From positions 1-64,000 of the forward strand of contig CAYQTA010000048.1 in the NCBI GenBank assembly GCA_964420365.1: 64,000 bases of DNA. Reading direction: 5' to 3'. The notes under the pieces are model-generated. The model searched no databases. It was given only the letters and a program-made list of their open reading frames with translations, and was not told the origin of the DNA. The stretch comes from JAMOQA01 sp964420365. Lineage in GTDB: Bacteria; Acidobacteriota; Polarisedimenticolia; J045. Positions 18,501-27,576 of the stretch are shown here, piece after piece (positions within the stretch are counted from its first letter, which is position 1; every line of letters starts with the position of its first letter). The position numbers and the translations under genes were made by a program.

Positions 18501-18621
18501 GGTCCGGGTCCCGCAGCTCCCCGCAGAGCGCGAACCAGCCACCGAGCCCGAGAAGGAACCCCGCCAAGAGAAGGATTGATGCCGCAACACGCCGAGACCC
18601 GGGAGACGACCACCTGCCCAT
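15541..18621 (-). CDS. secreted sialidase-like beta-propeller / thrombospondin type-3 repeat protein
   Basis: A 1026-residue exported protein. ATG at 18621 is preceded by AAAGGAAGG, and a hydrophobic segment follows (ASILLLAGFLLGLGGWFAL). Residues about 60-505 carry repeated Asp-box/BNR-like strands (SVNQGGTWRRAD, TDDGGATWQPEQ, SGDGGVTWLASD, SGDQGVTWEARG), as in sialidase-type propellers. Residues about 510-665 and 770-920 are calcium-binding thrombospondin type-3 repeats (DxDxDGxxDxxDNCP). Each TSP3 block is followed by a related fibronectin-like module of about 100 residues (starting DDLAVSGV and DDQEIGGV) that ends in a SSG(D/H)ER(P/Q) motif. No sialidase catalytic residues are identified, so a binding or structural role at the cell surface is likelier. 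It is monocistronic. Confidence 0.85.
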   Translation of the reverse strand: MGRWSSPGSRRVAASILLLAGFLLGLGGWFALCGELRDPDRRVDRLDWASQKTRKRGLSLDVVGDRTWAVYLDRRYYVGYDPYVNVSVNQGGTWRRADQRLNESLTPGNPNYDSIRSAVAANDEGYVYAMFVSSYTDTNLMRANASADGGASWFESWRKVPQTAPDQESFFEQRLAAGQGPHAYVAWQDARDGDPGARTFSIWLGRTDDGGATWQPEQRVNIPDEYWGSPNPGMERASEPALCADGTGRVYVAWTDRRHPTDSGNTQSQPGRILLRYSTDHGATLLPADAEIRLDTGDADYSSESRWPAIACDDAGLVAVAWEDDRDGDWHVYANVSGDGGVTWLASDVRVDDCPEGVSAEDVRVAVAAGRIYVAWTDARDGDREIRLSVSGDQGVTWEARGRVDRGVDAGTFPPDSWDMDADGDLLVIGWVDSRNAPSGETARDVFATSSTDGGASFGPVFRLDLGSAPGAADSYDVALGAGSDGYVAAWLDLRDYADYAHVYAGGEGIDYDEEDPDGDGRTGTADNCPNFPNADQADVDFDGYGDPCDPFLSDPLNDPDGDGVGSDKDNCPWQRNTPQVDDDGDGWGNACDPCSDTPHEMERDLDGDGTGDECDADIDGDGQDNDTDADDDGDGKEDWEDNCPHVPNYLQGDLDGDGTGDACDTDDLAVSGVMLERVADGTERIRWEREPAAESFNVYFGFADRLASGDPGWCYRPLVKAPGTTITDTPAAGKAFWFLVTGVDGDGNEGSGGNASSGDERPLPDTCDDAAARDWDGDGAQNDADNCPFTENADQADEDGDGVGDACDPFPGDPYDDSLDHDGVGADVDNCPFVANPGQEDADGDGVGDACDDCPNAADRFQRDTDGDGVGDACDQDVDGDGVANDVDEDDDGDGVLDADDNCPLGPNASQADRDADGTGDACDLDDQEIGGVTVERGTPDRLSWVREEGAESYSVYSGDPAELREGEPYGECRQPRYPLPFLDVPERPDAGRATWYLVTGWFSGTEGTAGTDSSGHERQVPPCP

Positions 18622-19315
18622 CTGCCTTCCCTTTCCCCGCCCGACCGGCATCGGCCGCCGGGCGAACCCCTCCCGCGCTTGTCGTTGTCCTGCGTATACG
18701 GCGAAACCCGCCCCGCGACAGCCGCCTTTTTGGGGCGAGGAAGGAGGCGGTCCCGTCGCCCCGGGTCCGCACGCGTCCCGGGGGTCCAGTGTTCTCCCTT
18801 GCCCCCCGGGGCGCGCATCCTGCCGGCAAGGGACGCTCGTGCCCGGAATCGTTCGTCCTGTCCGGCCCCGGCGGCGTGGGCGGTCCGCCGGCGCGACGAC
18901 ACGGACCGACCGGGCCCGGCGGCTGGCCGGAACCACGTTATCTCGCAACGACTTGGCTTCCCGGCTGGCGCCCCCCCGGGGCGGCGCTCAATTTTTCCTT
19001 GCAACGCGACGGGCTTGCTCGTCTATTTCTGGCCGTCAGGTTGGGCCGGTCCGTATCCCGCCCGGTCCCCGTGCTGCCCGGGGTTTGGCGGGGAAGGAGG
19101 GCCGGTTCAGGGGCGGCTCCAGGGCTTGACTCGGCCCCAAGTGGGGAAAGGCGCGGGGGTTGGGTTCTGGAGCCTGGCCGGGCCCGAGCAAGGACAACGG
19201 TTGTCCACGCCCGATGGGCCGCCCCGGAGAACGAACGCGGGTTGAGAGGTTGGGTACACAGGAGAAACCGACGAACATGCGAACCCCTGCGCCTCGAGGA
19301 AAGGAGCCCAAGACG
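18622..19315. other. 694-bp intergenic region, no gene seen
   Basis: It separates two divergent genes, the large secreted protein and the small eight-cysteine protein. Several long frames cross it, but their composition is that of random GC-rich sequence. It holds a slightly AT-richer patch near 18988-19030 and an inverted repeat at 19192-19206. No promoter is convincing: a TTGACT at 19126-19131 lacks a partner -10. Confidence 0.6.
19192..19206. promoter_or_regulatory. 15-bp inverted repeat GGACAAC-G-GTTGTCC
   Basis: Perfect 7-bp arms around one central base, 110 bp upstream of the small cysteine-rich protein's start. The size and symmetry suit a dimeric repressor site, but no regulator can be assigned. 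Confidence 0.35.
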
Positions 19316-19675
19316 ATGCGTCCGGCAGCTGTGATCAAGATCCTGGGCGCCGCTCTCCTGATCATCATGGGAACGGCGCTCGTCACCCCGGTCGCCCTCG
19401 CCGACGAGCAGGACTGCATCAACGCCTGCGCCGACCAGTGGCAGCAGGACAAGGCCGAGTGCGACCAGCAGCTCGCCGATCGGATGGCCGAGCTGGACCA
19501 GGAGGCACAGGAGTGCCTCGAGAACAACACCAATCCGATCGACGCGGCGCTGTGCCTTCGCGAGGTCAACATCAAGCGTTACCGCGCCAAGGCCGACTAC
19601 CAGCGGTGCATGAACATGGCCAACACGATGGCCTACGACTGCTACCGCCACTGCACCTCCCGCTCCACGCCGTAA
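19316..19675 (+). CDS. small secreted eight-cysteine protein with mirrored cysteine spacing
   Basis: A 119-residue protein with a Sec signal peptide (residues 1-29, cleavage expected after VALA). The mature part of 90 residues is strongly helical and holds eight cysteines at 34, 38, 49, 67, 80, 98, 109 and 113. The gaps are 3-10-17-12-17-10-3 residues, an exact mirror. Steps of 4, 11 and 18 residues keep all cysteines on one helix face, so an antiparallel helical hairpin with four cross-links (34-113, 38-109, 49-98, 67-80) and a turn near NNTNPID is the natural model. ATG at 19316 has AAGGAG nine bases upstream; an in-frame ATG at 19277 is possible. I do not recognise a family. A terminator follows, so the gene is monocistronic. 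Confidence 0.82.
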   Translation: MRPAAVIKILGAALLIIMGTALVTPVALADEQDCINACADQWQQDKAECDQQLADRMAELDQEAQECLENNTNPIDAALCLREVNIKRYRAKADYQRCMNMANTMAYDCYRHCTSRSTP

Positions 19676-19732
19676 GCGCGCCGGAGCGCTGGCCAGCGCA
19701 AAGATCTCGCGAGAAGCAAAGCATCGTGAAGG

Positions 19733-19760
19733 GGCCCGGCCGCGAGCCGGGCCTTTTCTT
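19733..19760 (+). terminator. intrinsic terminator after the eight-cysteine gene
   Basis: GGCCCGGC (19733-19740), loop CGCGA, GCCGGGCC (19746-19753), then TTTTCTTT. This is a textbook Rho-independent terminator 58 bp after the stop codon. Confidence 0.85.
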
Positions 19761-19890
19761 TCCCCGCCGGTTCTTCCCCCCGTCGCCACCGGCCCCCGCC
19801 CGATCCTCCCGGGGCGGGCATCAAGCTCCGGGGTCCCCGGCCGATAAGAAGGTCCCGGGGGCGCGATTGCCCCGGAAGGAGAGCAGCCCC

Positions 19891-20736
19891 GTGTCGACGA
19901 CGACCCCCTCCACTGCCCAGGAGACCGTCCGCTCCCTCCTCGCCGGCGCCGGGGATCTGCCGGTCCTGCCCGAGAACGCGATGCGGATCCTGGACGAGAT
20001 CCGGTCGCCCAAGGCGTCCGCGGCACGCCTCGCGGAGTTCGTCAGCAAGGACCCCGTGATCGCCTCCACCGTGCTGCGCGTGGCCAACTCCGCCCTCTAC
20101 GGCGGGCGCATGGAAATCACCGACCTGACGTTCGCCATGACGCGGATCGGGCTGAACCACGTCCGGAACCTGGTCCTCGCGCTGGTCCTCCGGTCGAAGA
20201 TGGCGGACCCCCAGGTCTACGGGCCCGAGGGGGCACAGTTGATGGAACACTCCCTGGCCGTCGCCTTCGGCTCCCGCCTGGTCGCGGACGAGGCCGGGGT
20301 CACGGCCGACGAGTCGTTCCTCTGCGGCCTGCTCCACGACTTCGGCAAGCTCGCCCTGGTCAAGGCGCTGCGGGAGGCGGAGGGGCTCCGGCAGGGACAG
20401 CTCCCGGAAGCGCTCCAGCGGATCGTCGACGTGCACCACCCGGAGGCGGGCGCGCTCCTGGCGGAGAACTGGGGCCTTCCCGCGGTCGTCGCCGCCACGG
20501 CCCGCTGGCACCACGAGCCCCAGGGGGCCGGCGAGCACGCCCGGATGGCCGCCGTGGTCGCCCTGGCCGATTCCCTGTGCCACCACCTCGGTCTCGGATC
20601 GGAACCGAACGACCAGATCGTCCCGGCAGAGCTCCCCGTGGTCACGTTCCTCGGGCTCGAGGCCGACCAGGTGCAGGAGATCGCGGAGCACCTCCCGGGC
20701 CTCTTCGAGACGGCCCGGAACGCCATCCGGGGCTGA
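19891..20736 (+). CDS. HDOD-domain protein
   Basis: A 281-residue protein covering a single HDOD domain: LPVLPENAMRILDEI at the start, then FVSKDPVIASTVLRVANSA and LTFAMTRIGLNHVRNLVLAL. The degenerate HD site follows (FLCGLLHDFGKLAL, IVDVHHPEAGALLAENW, VVAATARWHHEP). HDOD proteins are related to HD phosphohydrolases but usually lack full catalytic residues; they take part in signalling, often with c-di-GMP or stress responses. Here HD and two further His pairs are visible, so enzymatic activity is not excluded. GTG at 19891 follows GGAAGGAGAG. It lies between two terminators and appears monocistronic. There is no partner signalling gene nearby. Confidence 0.85.
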   Translation: MSTTTPSTAQETVRSLLAGAGDLPVLPENAMRILDEIRSPKASAARLAEFVSKDPVIASTVLRVANSALYGGRMEITDLTFAMTRIGLNHVRNLVLALVLRSKMADPQVYGPEGAQLMEHSLAVAFGSRLVADEAGVTADESFLCGLLHDFGKLALVKALREAEGLRQGQLPEALQRIVDVHHPEAGALLAENWGLPAVVAATARWHHEPQGAGEHARMAAVVALADSLCHHLGLGSEPNDQIVPAELPVVTFLGLEADQVQEIAEHLPGLFETARNAIRG

Positions 20737-20811
20737 GGTTCAAGACGAGATGGGAGGCGGCGCGGCGCCCAGCACCTGATCCCCCGCAACGCGAACGACC
20801 GCGCCGTCCGG

Positions 20812-20848
20812 CACCCCCGGCATCGGGCCGGGGGTGTCGCTTTCTCTC
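20812..20848 (+). terminator. terminator after the HDOD gene
   Basis: CACCCCCGG (20812-20820), loop CATCGGG, CCGGGGGTG (20828-20836), then TCGCTTTCTCTC. It lies in the 110-bp gap between the HDOD gene and the convergent minus-strand operon. It could serve both directions weakly. Confidence 0.65.
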
Positions 20849-22169
20849 AGGCACCGGCCTCCCGGGCCGCCTCGAGGAGCGGCCCCGCGTCCGGAAGCCC
20901 CCCGGCCGCGAGAAGCTCCCGGGCCCTCTCGACCGGGAGCCGCGCGAGGAACGCCAGCGGCCCTCCCCGCCAGGCCGGCCAGCCGAGCTCCCGGACGAGG
21001 AGCCGGTCGATCGCCAGGGCCGGCACATCCTCGCCGGCCCGGGCCCGGGCCTCGAGGGTCCCCGCCAGGAACGCGGGGAGCCAGCGCGTGGCGAAGGGAT
21101 CGACCCCGGAGGCGGAGAGGGAAAGCAGGAGCGCGGCTCCCCGCCCCCGGCCGAGGCCCTCGAGCAGCGCCTCCTCTCCCAGGCGGCGGCCCAGGGGCAC
21201 GCGGTCGAAGCCCCACGCCAGCATCTCCGCCAGGACGCGGCGCCTGGCCTCCCGCTGGCCCGGGAGCGCCTCTCGCAGGCGCTCCACGACCGCCTCGACC
21301 ACGGTCTCCGGGGCGACGGGCTGCCCGGGATCCCCCGCCAGCAGGCGGGGGAGTTCCCGCGCAGCGGGACTTTCCGCCGCCTCGAGGCACGCCTCCCGGA
21401 CCTGGTCCGCCACCTCCCCGGGCGGCCACGCCAGGCACAGCTCGACGAGGCGAACGACCCGGTGGGGAGCCGGGTAGGCATCCGGCTCCGGGGCCATGCT
21501 CGCCGCCCGGAGGCGAGCCCGGGAAAAGGCCATCCGCCGGAGGAACGGGAGCCAGCGCAGCAACCTGTCCGGAAACGGCCAGCGGGGGGGGCGGGGGGAC
21601 ACCCGCAGCGCCTCGGCGGCGAGTTCCTCCGGGCGGGTGACCACCCGGTCGACGAGCCCCCATCCCCGGGCCATTCCCGCCGGGAGGGCCGCCCCCGAGA
21701 GCAGCCACTCGAGGGCGCGGGTGGGACCCGCGAGCGTCACGGCCCGCTCCAGCCCACCCCATGCCGGCAGGGTCCCGGCCTGCAGGTCGGGAAAGCCGAG
21801 CCGCGCGGACGGGAGCGCCACCCGCGAGCGGCAGGCGAGCGCCAGCTCCAGGGGAGGACCGGCCGTCAGCCCGGGCAGGAGCGCGACCACCGGGGCCGGG
21901 AACTCGGCGAGGCGCCGGGCCAGCTCCCGGCCGGACGTCAGCCACTCCCCGAGTTCCTCCCGCCGGCCCGGGCGCGGGACCAGGGGAGCCAGGAACGGGC
22001 CCGCACCCTCCCAGGCGAGGACCAGGCGCCGGGGACCGCGCCGGGCCGCGGTCTCGAGGGCATCCGAGAGCGCGGGAAGGGCGGGACGTCCCCCCGGCCG
22101 GGCGACCAGCCGGAGGGCCCCTCCCTCCCCCTCGAGGCGGACGTCGAGTCCCGGGCCGGGATGGGTCAC
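20847..22169 (-). CDS. degenerate FadJ-like multifunctional fatty-acid oxidation protein lacking the NAD-binding domain
   Basis: A 440-residue protein. Residues 1-190 follow the crotonase half of FadB/FadJ (PAPVVALLPGLTAG, RVALPSARLGFPDLQ, LEWLLSGAALPAGMARGWGL). E108 aligns with one catalytic Glu, but the second is D128 (FPD for the usual LPE), and the oxyanion glycines read TAGPPLE instead of a Gly-rich turn. After a FadJ-like linker (DAYPAPHRVVRLVELCLA) the Rossmann 3-hydroxyacyl-CoA dehydrogenase domain is simply absent. The chain passes to two remnants of the C-terminal helical domains (VPLGRRLGEEALLEGLGRG; LLVRELGWPAWRGGPLAFL). Full-length FadJ is about 715 residues. It overlaps the TPR gene by 4 bp and ends the operon. 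Enzymatic activity is doubtful. Assignment rests on motif order I can see, not on a search. Confidence 0.7.
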   Translation of the reverse strand: MTHPGPGLDVRLEGEGGALRLVARPGGRPALPALSDALETAARRGPRRLVLAWEGAGPFLAPLVPRPGRREELGEWLTSGRELARRLAEFPAPVVALLPGLTAGPPLELALACRSRVALPSARLGFPDLQAGTLPAWGGLERAVTLAGPTRALEWLLSGAALPAGMARGWGLVDRVVTRPEELAAEALRVSPRPPRWPFPDRLLRWLPFLRRMAFSRARLRAASMAPEPDAYPAPHRVVRLVELCLAWPPGEVADQVREACLEAAESPAARELPRLLAGDPGQPVAPETVVEAVVERLREALPGQREARRRVLAEMLAWGFDRVPLGRRLGEEALLEGLGRGRGAALLLSLSASGVDPFATRWLPAFLAGTLEARARAGEDVPALAIDRLLVRELGWPAWRGGPLAFLARLPVERARELLAAGGLPDAGPLLEAAREAGA

Positions 22170-23145
22170 TGCTCTCCCCGGTTGACCGGGGTCGGTGCCT
22201 GGCTCCGCTCGAACTCGATGGCCCCCAGCACCTTCCTCGCGTCGGCACCCAGCTTCTGGGCGAGCTTCGCCTGGGTCTCGGCCTCGTCCCACCGGCCCTG
22301 GCGCAGGAGGGCGTTCGCCAGCGCCAGGTGAGCGTTCGCGTCGGTCGGATCGACCTCGACGGCCCGGCGCAGCCGCTTCTCGGCGAGGTCCCAGTTCCGT
22401 GCCCGGAGCTCGGCCACGCCGGCGACGAACTGCACGTTGGCGTCCTTCGTGGCCAGGTCCGCCGCGCGGCTCCAGGCCTGCCGGGCATCCTCCCAGCGGC
22501 CCATGGCCTCGTAGATCCGCGCCGCGGCGACGAGCGCCCGCACGTTTTCCGGGTCCCGGTGGATCGCCTTCTCGATGTACGAGAGCCCCTCCCCCTTTCT
22601 TCCCTGTCCGTAGAGCAGGTTGCCGAGGTTGTAGAGGGCTCCCGAGTTCTTCGGGTCCAGCCGGATGGCCTGGCGGAAGGCCCGCTCCGCCTCCGGGGGA
22701 CGGTTCGCCAACCAGTAGAGGGAACCGAGCACCCGCCATGCCTCGCTCGCCAGCTTCGGAGAGGCGAGCGGCGACTCGGCGGCGCGTTTCGCCTTCTCCT
22801 CGGCCTCGTCGTAGCGGCGAGCGAGGGAGAACGCCTTGGCCTGGTAGAGCATCACCCGGGGATCCTCCGGGTCGATCGCCGCGGCCTCCGCGAGCACGGC
22901 GATCCCTTCCTCCACCTTCCCGGACTTCGCCAGGGCGAAACCCCAGCGGGCCTGGGCCTCCGCGTCATCCGGGTGCTCCTTCGCCGCCCGCTCCAGCTCG
23001 GCGAGCGCCCGCTGAACCTCCTCCGTCGGCTTCACGAAGCGGGGCTTCCTCCGCGTACCCGGCGGGGGCTCTTCCCCGTGCACGGCGGGCACGCCGGCAA
23101 GCAGGACCAGGATGCCCAGCAGCGCGACGATCGCGTTCCTCGTGC

Positions 23146-23149
<4 letters not shown>
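22166..23149 (-). CDS. exported TPR-repeat protein
   Basis: A 327-residue protein with a signal peptide (residues 1-27, STRNAIVALLGILVLLAG, cleavage near AVHGEE). At least seven tetratricopeptide repeats follow: DDAEAQARWGFALAKSGKV, DPKNSGALYNLGNLLYGQG, DPENVRALVAAARIYEAMG, DPTDANAHLALANALLRQG. TPRs mediate protein-protein contacts, so this is probably a periplasmic scaffold. The GTG start at 23149 overlaps the regulator's stop, and its own stop overlaps the next gene, giving two 4-bp couplings. Its position after HtrA and two sigma-54 activators suggests a role in envelope homeostasis, but that is inference. Confidence 0.85.
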
Positions 23150-24522
<1,373 letters not shown>

Positions 24523-24532
24523 CGCGGGGCGC

Positions 24533-26074
24533 TCACTTCCGCGGGGCGCGGAAGAAGAGGAACAGCTCCTCCCCGTCCCGCAGGAGCGCCCGCAGTCGCA
24601 CCACCTGCCCGGGCTCGATCCCGGAGGTCGCCTCGCGGAAGGCCCTCACCGTCGGCGTTGCCTTCCCGTTGACGTCCGCGATCACGAGCCCCGGCCGGAC
24701 GCCCTTCCGCCAGGCCTCGGAGGCCGGGTCCACGTCGTCGACGAGGACCCCGCCCTCGACTCCCTTCTTCTCGAGGGTCTTCTTCCAGCCGGGAGGAAGC
24801 GGGACCACGCGGATCCCGAGGGCCTCCGCGCTGCCCTCGTCCGTCTCTTCCTGCCTTCGCGGCGAGGAGGGAACGGCGTTCTCGTCGAGGCCGACCTTCC
24901 GCTCGCCCAGCGTGACCTTCACGTCGATCTTCTTCCGGTCGCGCCAGATGGTCAGCGTGACCTCCTCCCCGGGCAGGTGGGAGGAGATGGCGTCGACGAG
25001 GGCGCCGCTGTCCCGGATCGGCGTACCGTTCACGGCGAGGATGATGTCCTCCTCCCGGATGCCGGCGTCGGCGGCCGGGGAGTCGTCGGCGACGTCGTTC
25101 ACGAAGGCGCCCCGGACCGAGTCGAGACCGTAGTACTCGGCCTTCTCGCGGGTCATCGGCGACACCGTCACCCCCAGCCAACCACGATGGACGGTGCCCT
25201 CCCTGGCGAGCTGGTCGAGCACCCGCTTCGCCTGGGAAATCGGCAGGGCGAAGCCGATCCCCTCGACGTAGCCCCGGAAGGGGTGCCCGGGGTCGTCCCG
25301 GATGATCGCGGTGTTGATGCCGACGACCTCGCCCCGCGCGTTGAGCAGCGGACCGCCGGAGTTCCCGAAGTTGATCGCCGCGTCCGTCTGGATGTACGTC
25401 CCGAGGTCCGACGGATCGAAGCCGAGCCGCCGGCCCTTCCCGGAGACCACCCCGACGGTCACGGTGTTCCGGTACATGATCGGGTTGCCGATCGCGATCA
25501 CCCACTCGCCGACCCGCAGGGAGTCGGAGTCTCCGAGGGGCAGTGCCGGGAACTCCCGGTCCGCGTCGACCTTGAGCAGCGCCAGGTCCAGGTAGGGATC
25601 GGTCCCGACGATGCGGGCCTCGTACTCGTCGTCGTCGCTGGTGGTGACGACGACGTGCTCCGCCCCCTCGATCACGTGGCGATTGGTGAGAACGTAGCCG
25701 TCACGGGTGATGAAGAACCCGGAGCCGCCCCAGCGCTCCTCGTCCTTCTTCCCCGGCCCCTGCTCCGGGAGGGGCGGCATCGGCCGGTCCTGGAAGAAGC
25801 GACGGAAGAACGGGTTGTCCATCAGGCCCTCGTGGGGATCCTTGCGTTCGACCACCTTGCGGGACGTGATGCTGACGACCGCCGGGATCGCGCGCTCGGC
25901 GAGGTCGGCGAAGGAAGGCACCTGGACGGCCTGGTCCGCCGGAGGCGGGGGCACCAGGTCGAGCCCGTTCGACGCGGCCATTCCGAGGGGCGGGACGAGC
26001 CAGGCGAGCAGGCCGCCCGCGGCGGCCGCGAGCACGAGGGTCAGGACGAGAACCAGCCGGTTGCCACGCATCAT
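24533..26074 (-). CDS. htrA: HtrA/DegP-family periplasmic serine protease with two PDZ domains
   Basis: A 513-residue envelope protease/chaperone. The N-terminus has a signal peptide or anchor (LVLVLTLVLAAAAGGLLAWL). The trypsin-like domain shows the catalytic triad: His in LTNRHVIEG, Asp in YLDLALLKVD and Ser in NFGNSGGPLL. PDZ1 begins GWLGVTVSPMTREKAEYYG and PDZ2 VVPLPPGWKKTLEKKGVEGG; both have the carboxylate-binding layout. A charged linker with RRQEETDEGS separates them. Length is slightly above DegP (474 in E. coli). Start 26074 is the first of two adjacent ATGs, after GGAGGAG. It lies between genes for two NtrC-type activators, implying a sigma-54-controlled envelope-stress group. Confidence 0.94.
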   Translation of the reverse strand: MMRGNRLVLVLTLVLAAAAGGLLAWLVPPLGMAASNGLDLVPPPPADQAVQVPSFADLAERAIPAVVSITSRKVVERKDPHEGLMDNPFFRRFFQDRPMPPLPEQGPGKKDEERWGGSGFFITRDGYVLTNRHVIEGAEHVVVTTSDDDEYEARIVGTDPYLDLALLKVDADREFPALPLGDSDSLRVGEWVIAIGNPIMYRNTVTVGVVSGKGRRLGFDPSDLGTYIQTDAAINFGNSGGPLLNARGEVVGINTAIIRDDPGHPFRGYVEGIGFALPISQAKRVLDQLAREGTVHRGWLGVTVSPMTREKAEYYGLDSVRGAFVNDVADDSPAADAGIREEDIILAVNGTPIRDSGALVDAISSHLPGEEVTLTIWRDRKKIDVKVTLGERKVGLDENAVPSSPRRQEETDEGSAEALGIRVVPLPPGWKKTLEKKGVEGGVLVDDVDPASEAWRKGVRPGLVIADVNGKATPTVRAFREATSGIEPGQVVRLRALLRDGEELFLFFRAPRK

Positions 26075-26124
26075 CACGGATCTCTCCTCCTCCGGCCCGT
26101 GCGGGCCGGTATCGATCGCGAACG

Positions 26125-27576
26125 TCACTCCGCCGGGGAGCCCTCCCCGGCCCCACCCGGGCCGCCCGCCACGTGGTGGCCCTCGGCCCGGTACTGCTTG
26201 ATCTTCCGCTGGAGCGTCCGGAGGCCGATCCCGAGGGCCTGGGCCGCCCGGCTCCGGTTCCCGCCGGTCATCTCCAGGGTCCGCAGGATCACCTCCCGCT
26301 CGATGTCCTCCATCTTCCTGCCCACGAACGAAGCCGCCGGGTCCGCCCCGCCGGGTACCGGCGCCGCCTCCTCCACCGCCCGCCGAATCGGCTCCGGCAG
26401 GTGACGCACCCCGATCTCGGTTCCCGGGTGCAGGATGACGAGGGACTGCATCAGGTTGCGCAGCTCCCGCACGTTGCCCGGCCACGGGGCCGCCTTCAGC
26501 AGCTGGAGCGCCTCGGGAGTCAGCGTCGGCACGGGACGGTCGTGCTCCCGGGCGAACTGCTCCAGGAAGGCGGTCGCCAGGAGCGGGATGTCCTCCCGGC
26601 GCTCGCGCAGCGGGGGAATCTCCAGCGTGACGACGTTGAGCCGGTAGTAGAGGTCGGCCCGGAACTTTCCCTCCCGGGACATCTCCTCGAGGTTCCGATT
26701 CGTCGCCGCCAGCACCCTCACGTCCACCGTGATCTCCTCGGTGCCGCCGACCCTCATGAAGGTCCTGGTCTCGAGGGCCCGCAGCAGCTTCGCCTGCACG
26801 CCCATGGGCACCTCCCCGATCTCGTCGAGAAAGAGGGTCCCCTTGTGGGCGAGCTCGAACTTCCCGGGCTTGCGCGCCTGCGCGCCGGTGAACGCCCCCC
26901 GCTCGTGCCCGAACAGCTCCGACTCGATCAGCTCGGCGGGAATCGCGGCGCAGTCCACGGGCAGGAACGTCTCCCGGGCCCGTTCCGAGCGGCGATGCAG
27001 GGCCCGGGCGACCAGCTCCTTCCCCACGCCGGACTCGCCGACGATCAGCACGGACGACGTCGTCGGCGCGACCTGCTGGATCTTGCGGAACAGCTCCAGC
27101 ATCGCCCGCGACTGGCCGATCATCCCCTCGAAGGAGCCCCGCTCGGCCAGGATAGAGCGAATCTCCCGGAACTGCGTCACCTCCCGGCCGAGGCGCACCT
27201 TCTCGACCAGGTTCTCCACCCGCTTCCGCAGGACGTCCAGGTCGATCGGCTTCTCGATGTAGTCGGAGGCCCCGTGCTTCATCGCCTCCACGGCGGTGTC
27301 CACGGAGGCGTAGGCGGTCACCATCAGGATGCCGATGTCGGGCACCAGCTCGCGGGCGCGGCGGAGCACGGTGATCCCGTCCATCCCGGGCATCTTCAGG
27401 TCGGTGACGAGCAGCTCGACGTCCGGGTGCTCGCGCAGGAACGAGAGGGCGGTCATTCCGTCGGGGAAGGCATCGACCTCGAACCCGGCCCGGCGCAGGC
27501 CCCGGGTCATCGCGAGCCGCACGGCGGTGTCGTCGTCGACCAGCAGGATCCGGCCGCGGTTCTCCCCTTCCTTCAT
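26125..27576 (-). CDS. sigma-54-dependent response regulator (NtrC family)
   Basis: A 483-residue activator. The receiver has D59 in VTDLKMPG as phospho-acceptor, with DDD at the acidic pocket. The AAA+ domain has Walker A GESGVGKE, the sigma-54 contact loop GAFTGA and FLDEIGEV. The Fis-type DNA-binding end is NRSRAAQALGIGLRTLQRKI. A PDVELLVTDLKMPG context and a GMIGQSRAM start of the AAA+ domain are standard. The ATG start overlaps the ligA stop (ATGA). With the histidine kinase two genes upstream it likely forms a two-component pair. It precedes htrA by 50 bp. It is a paralogue of the second activator in the same operon, but clearly different in sequence. Confidence 0.93.
   Translation of the reverse strand: MKEGENRGRILLVDDDTAVRLAMTRGLRRAGFEVDAFPDGMTALSFLREHPDVELLVTDLKMPGMDGITVLRRARELVPDIGILMVTAYASVDTAVEAMKHGASDYIEKPIDLDVLRKRVENLVEKVRLGREVTQFREIRSILAERGSFEGMIGQSRAMLELFRKIQQVAPTTSSVLIVGESGVGKELVARALHRRSERARETFLPVDCAAIPAELIESELFGHERGAFTGAQARKPGKFELAHKGTLFLDEIGEVPMGVQAKLLRALETRTFMRVGGTEEITVDVRVLAATNRNLEEMSREGKFRADLYYRLNVVTLEIPPLRERREDIPLLATAFLEQFAREHDRPVPTLTPEALQLLKAAPWPGNVRELRNLMQSLVILHPGTEIGVRHLPEPIRRAVEEAAPVPGGADPAASFVGRKMEDIEREVILRTLEMTGGNRSRAAQALGIGLRTLQRKIKQYRAEGHHVAGGPGGAGEGSPAE

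Noticed and set aside
18622..19315. Several frames of up to about 250 codons in the gap before the eight-cysteine gene
   Set aside because: They overlap one another in different phases, lack ribosome-binding sequences and show no protein-like composition.
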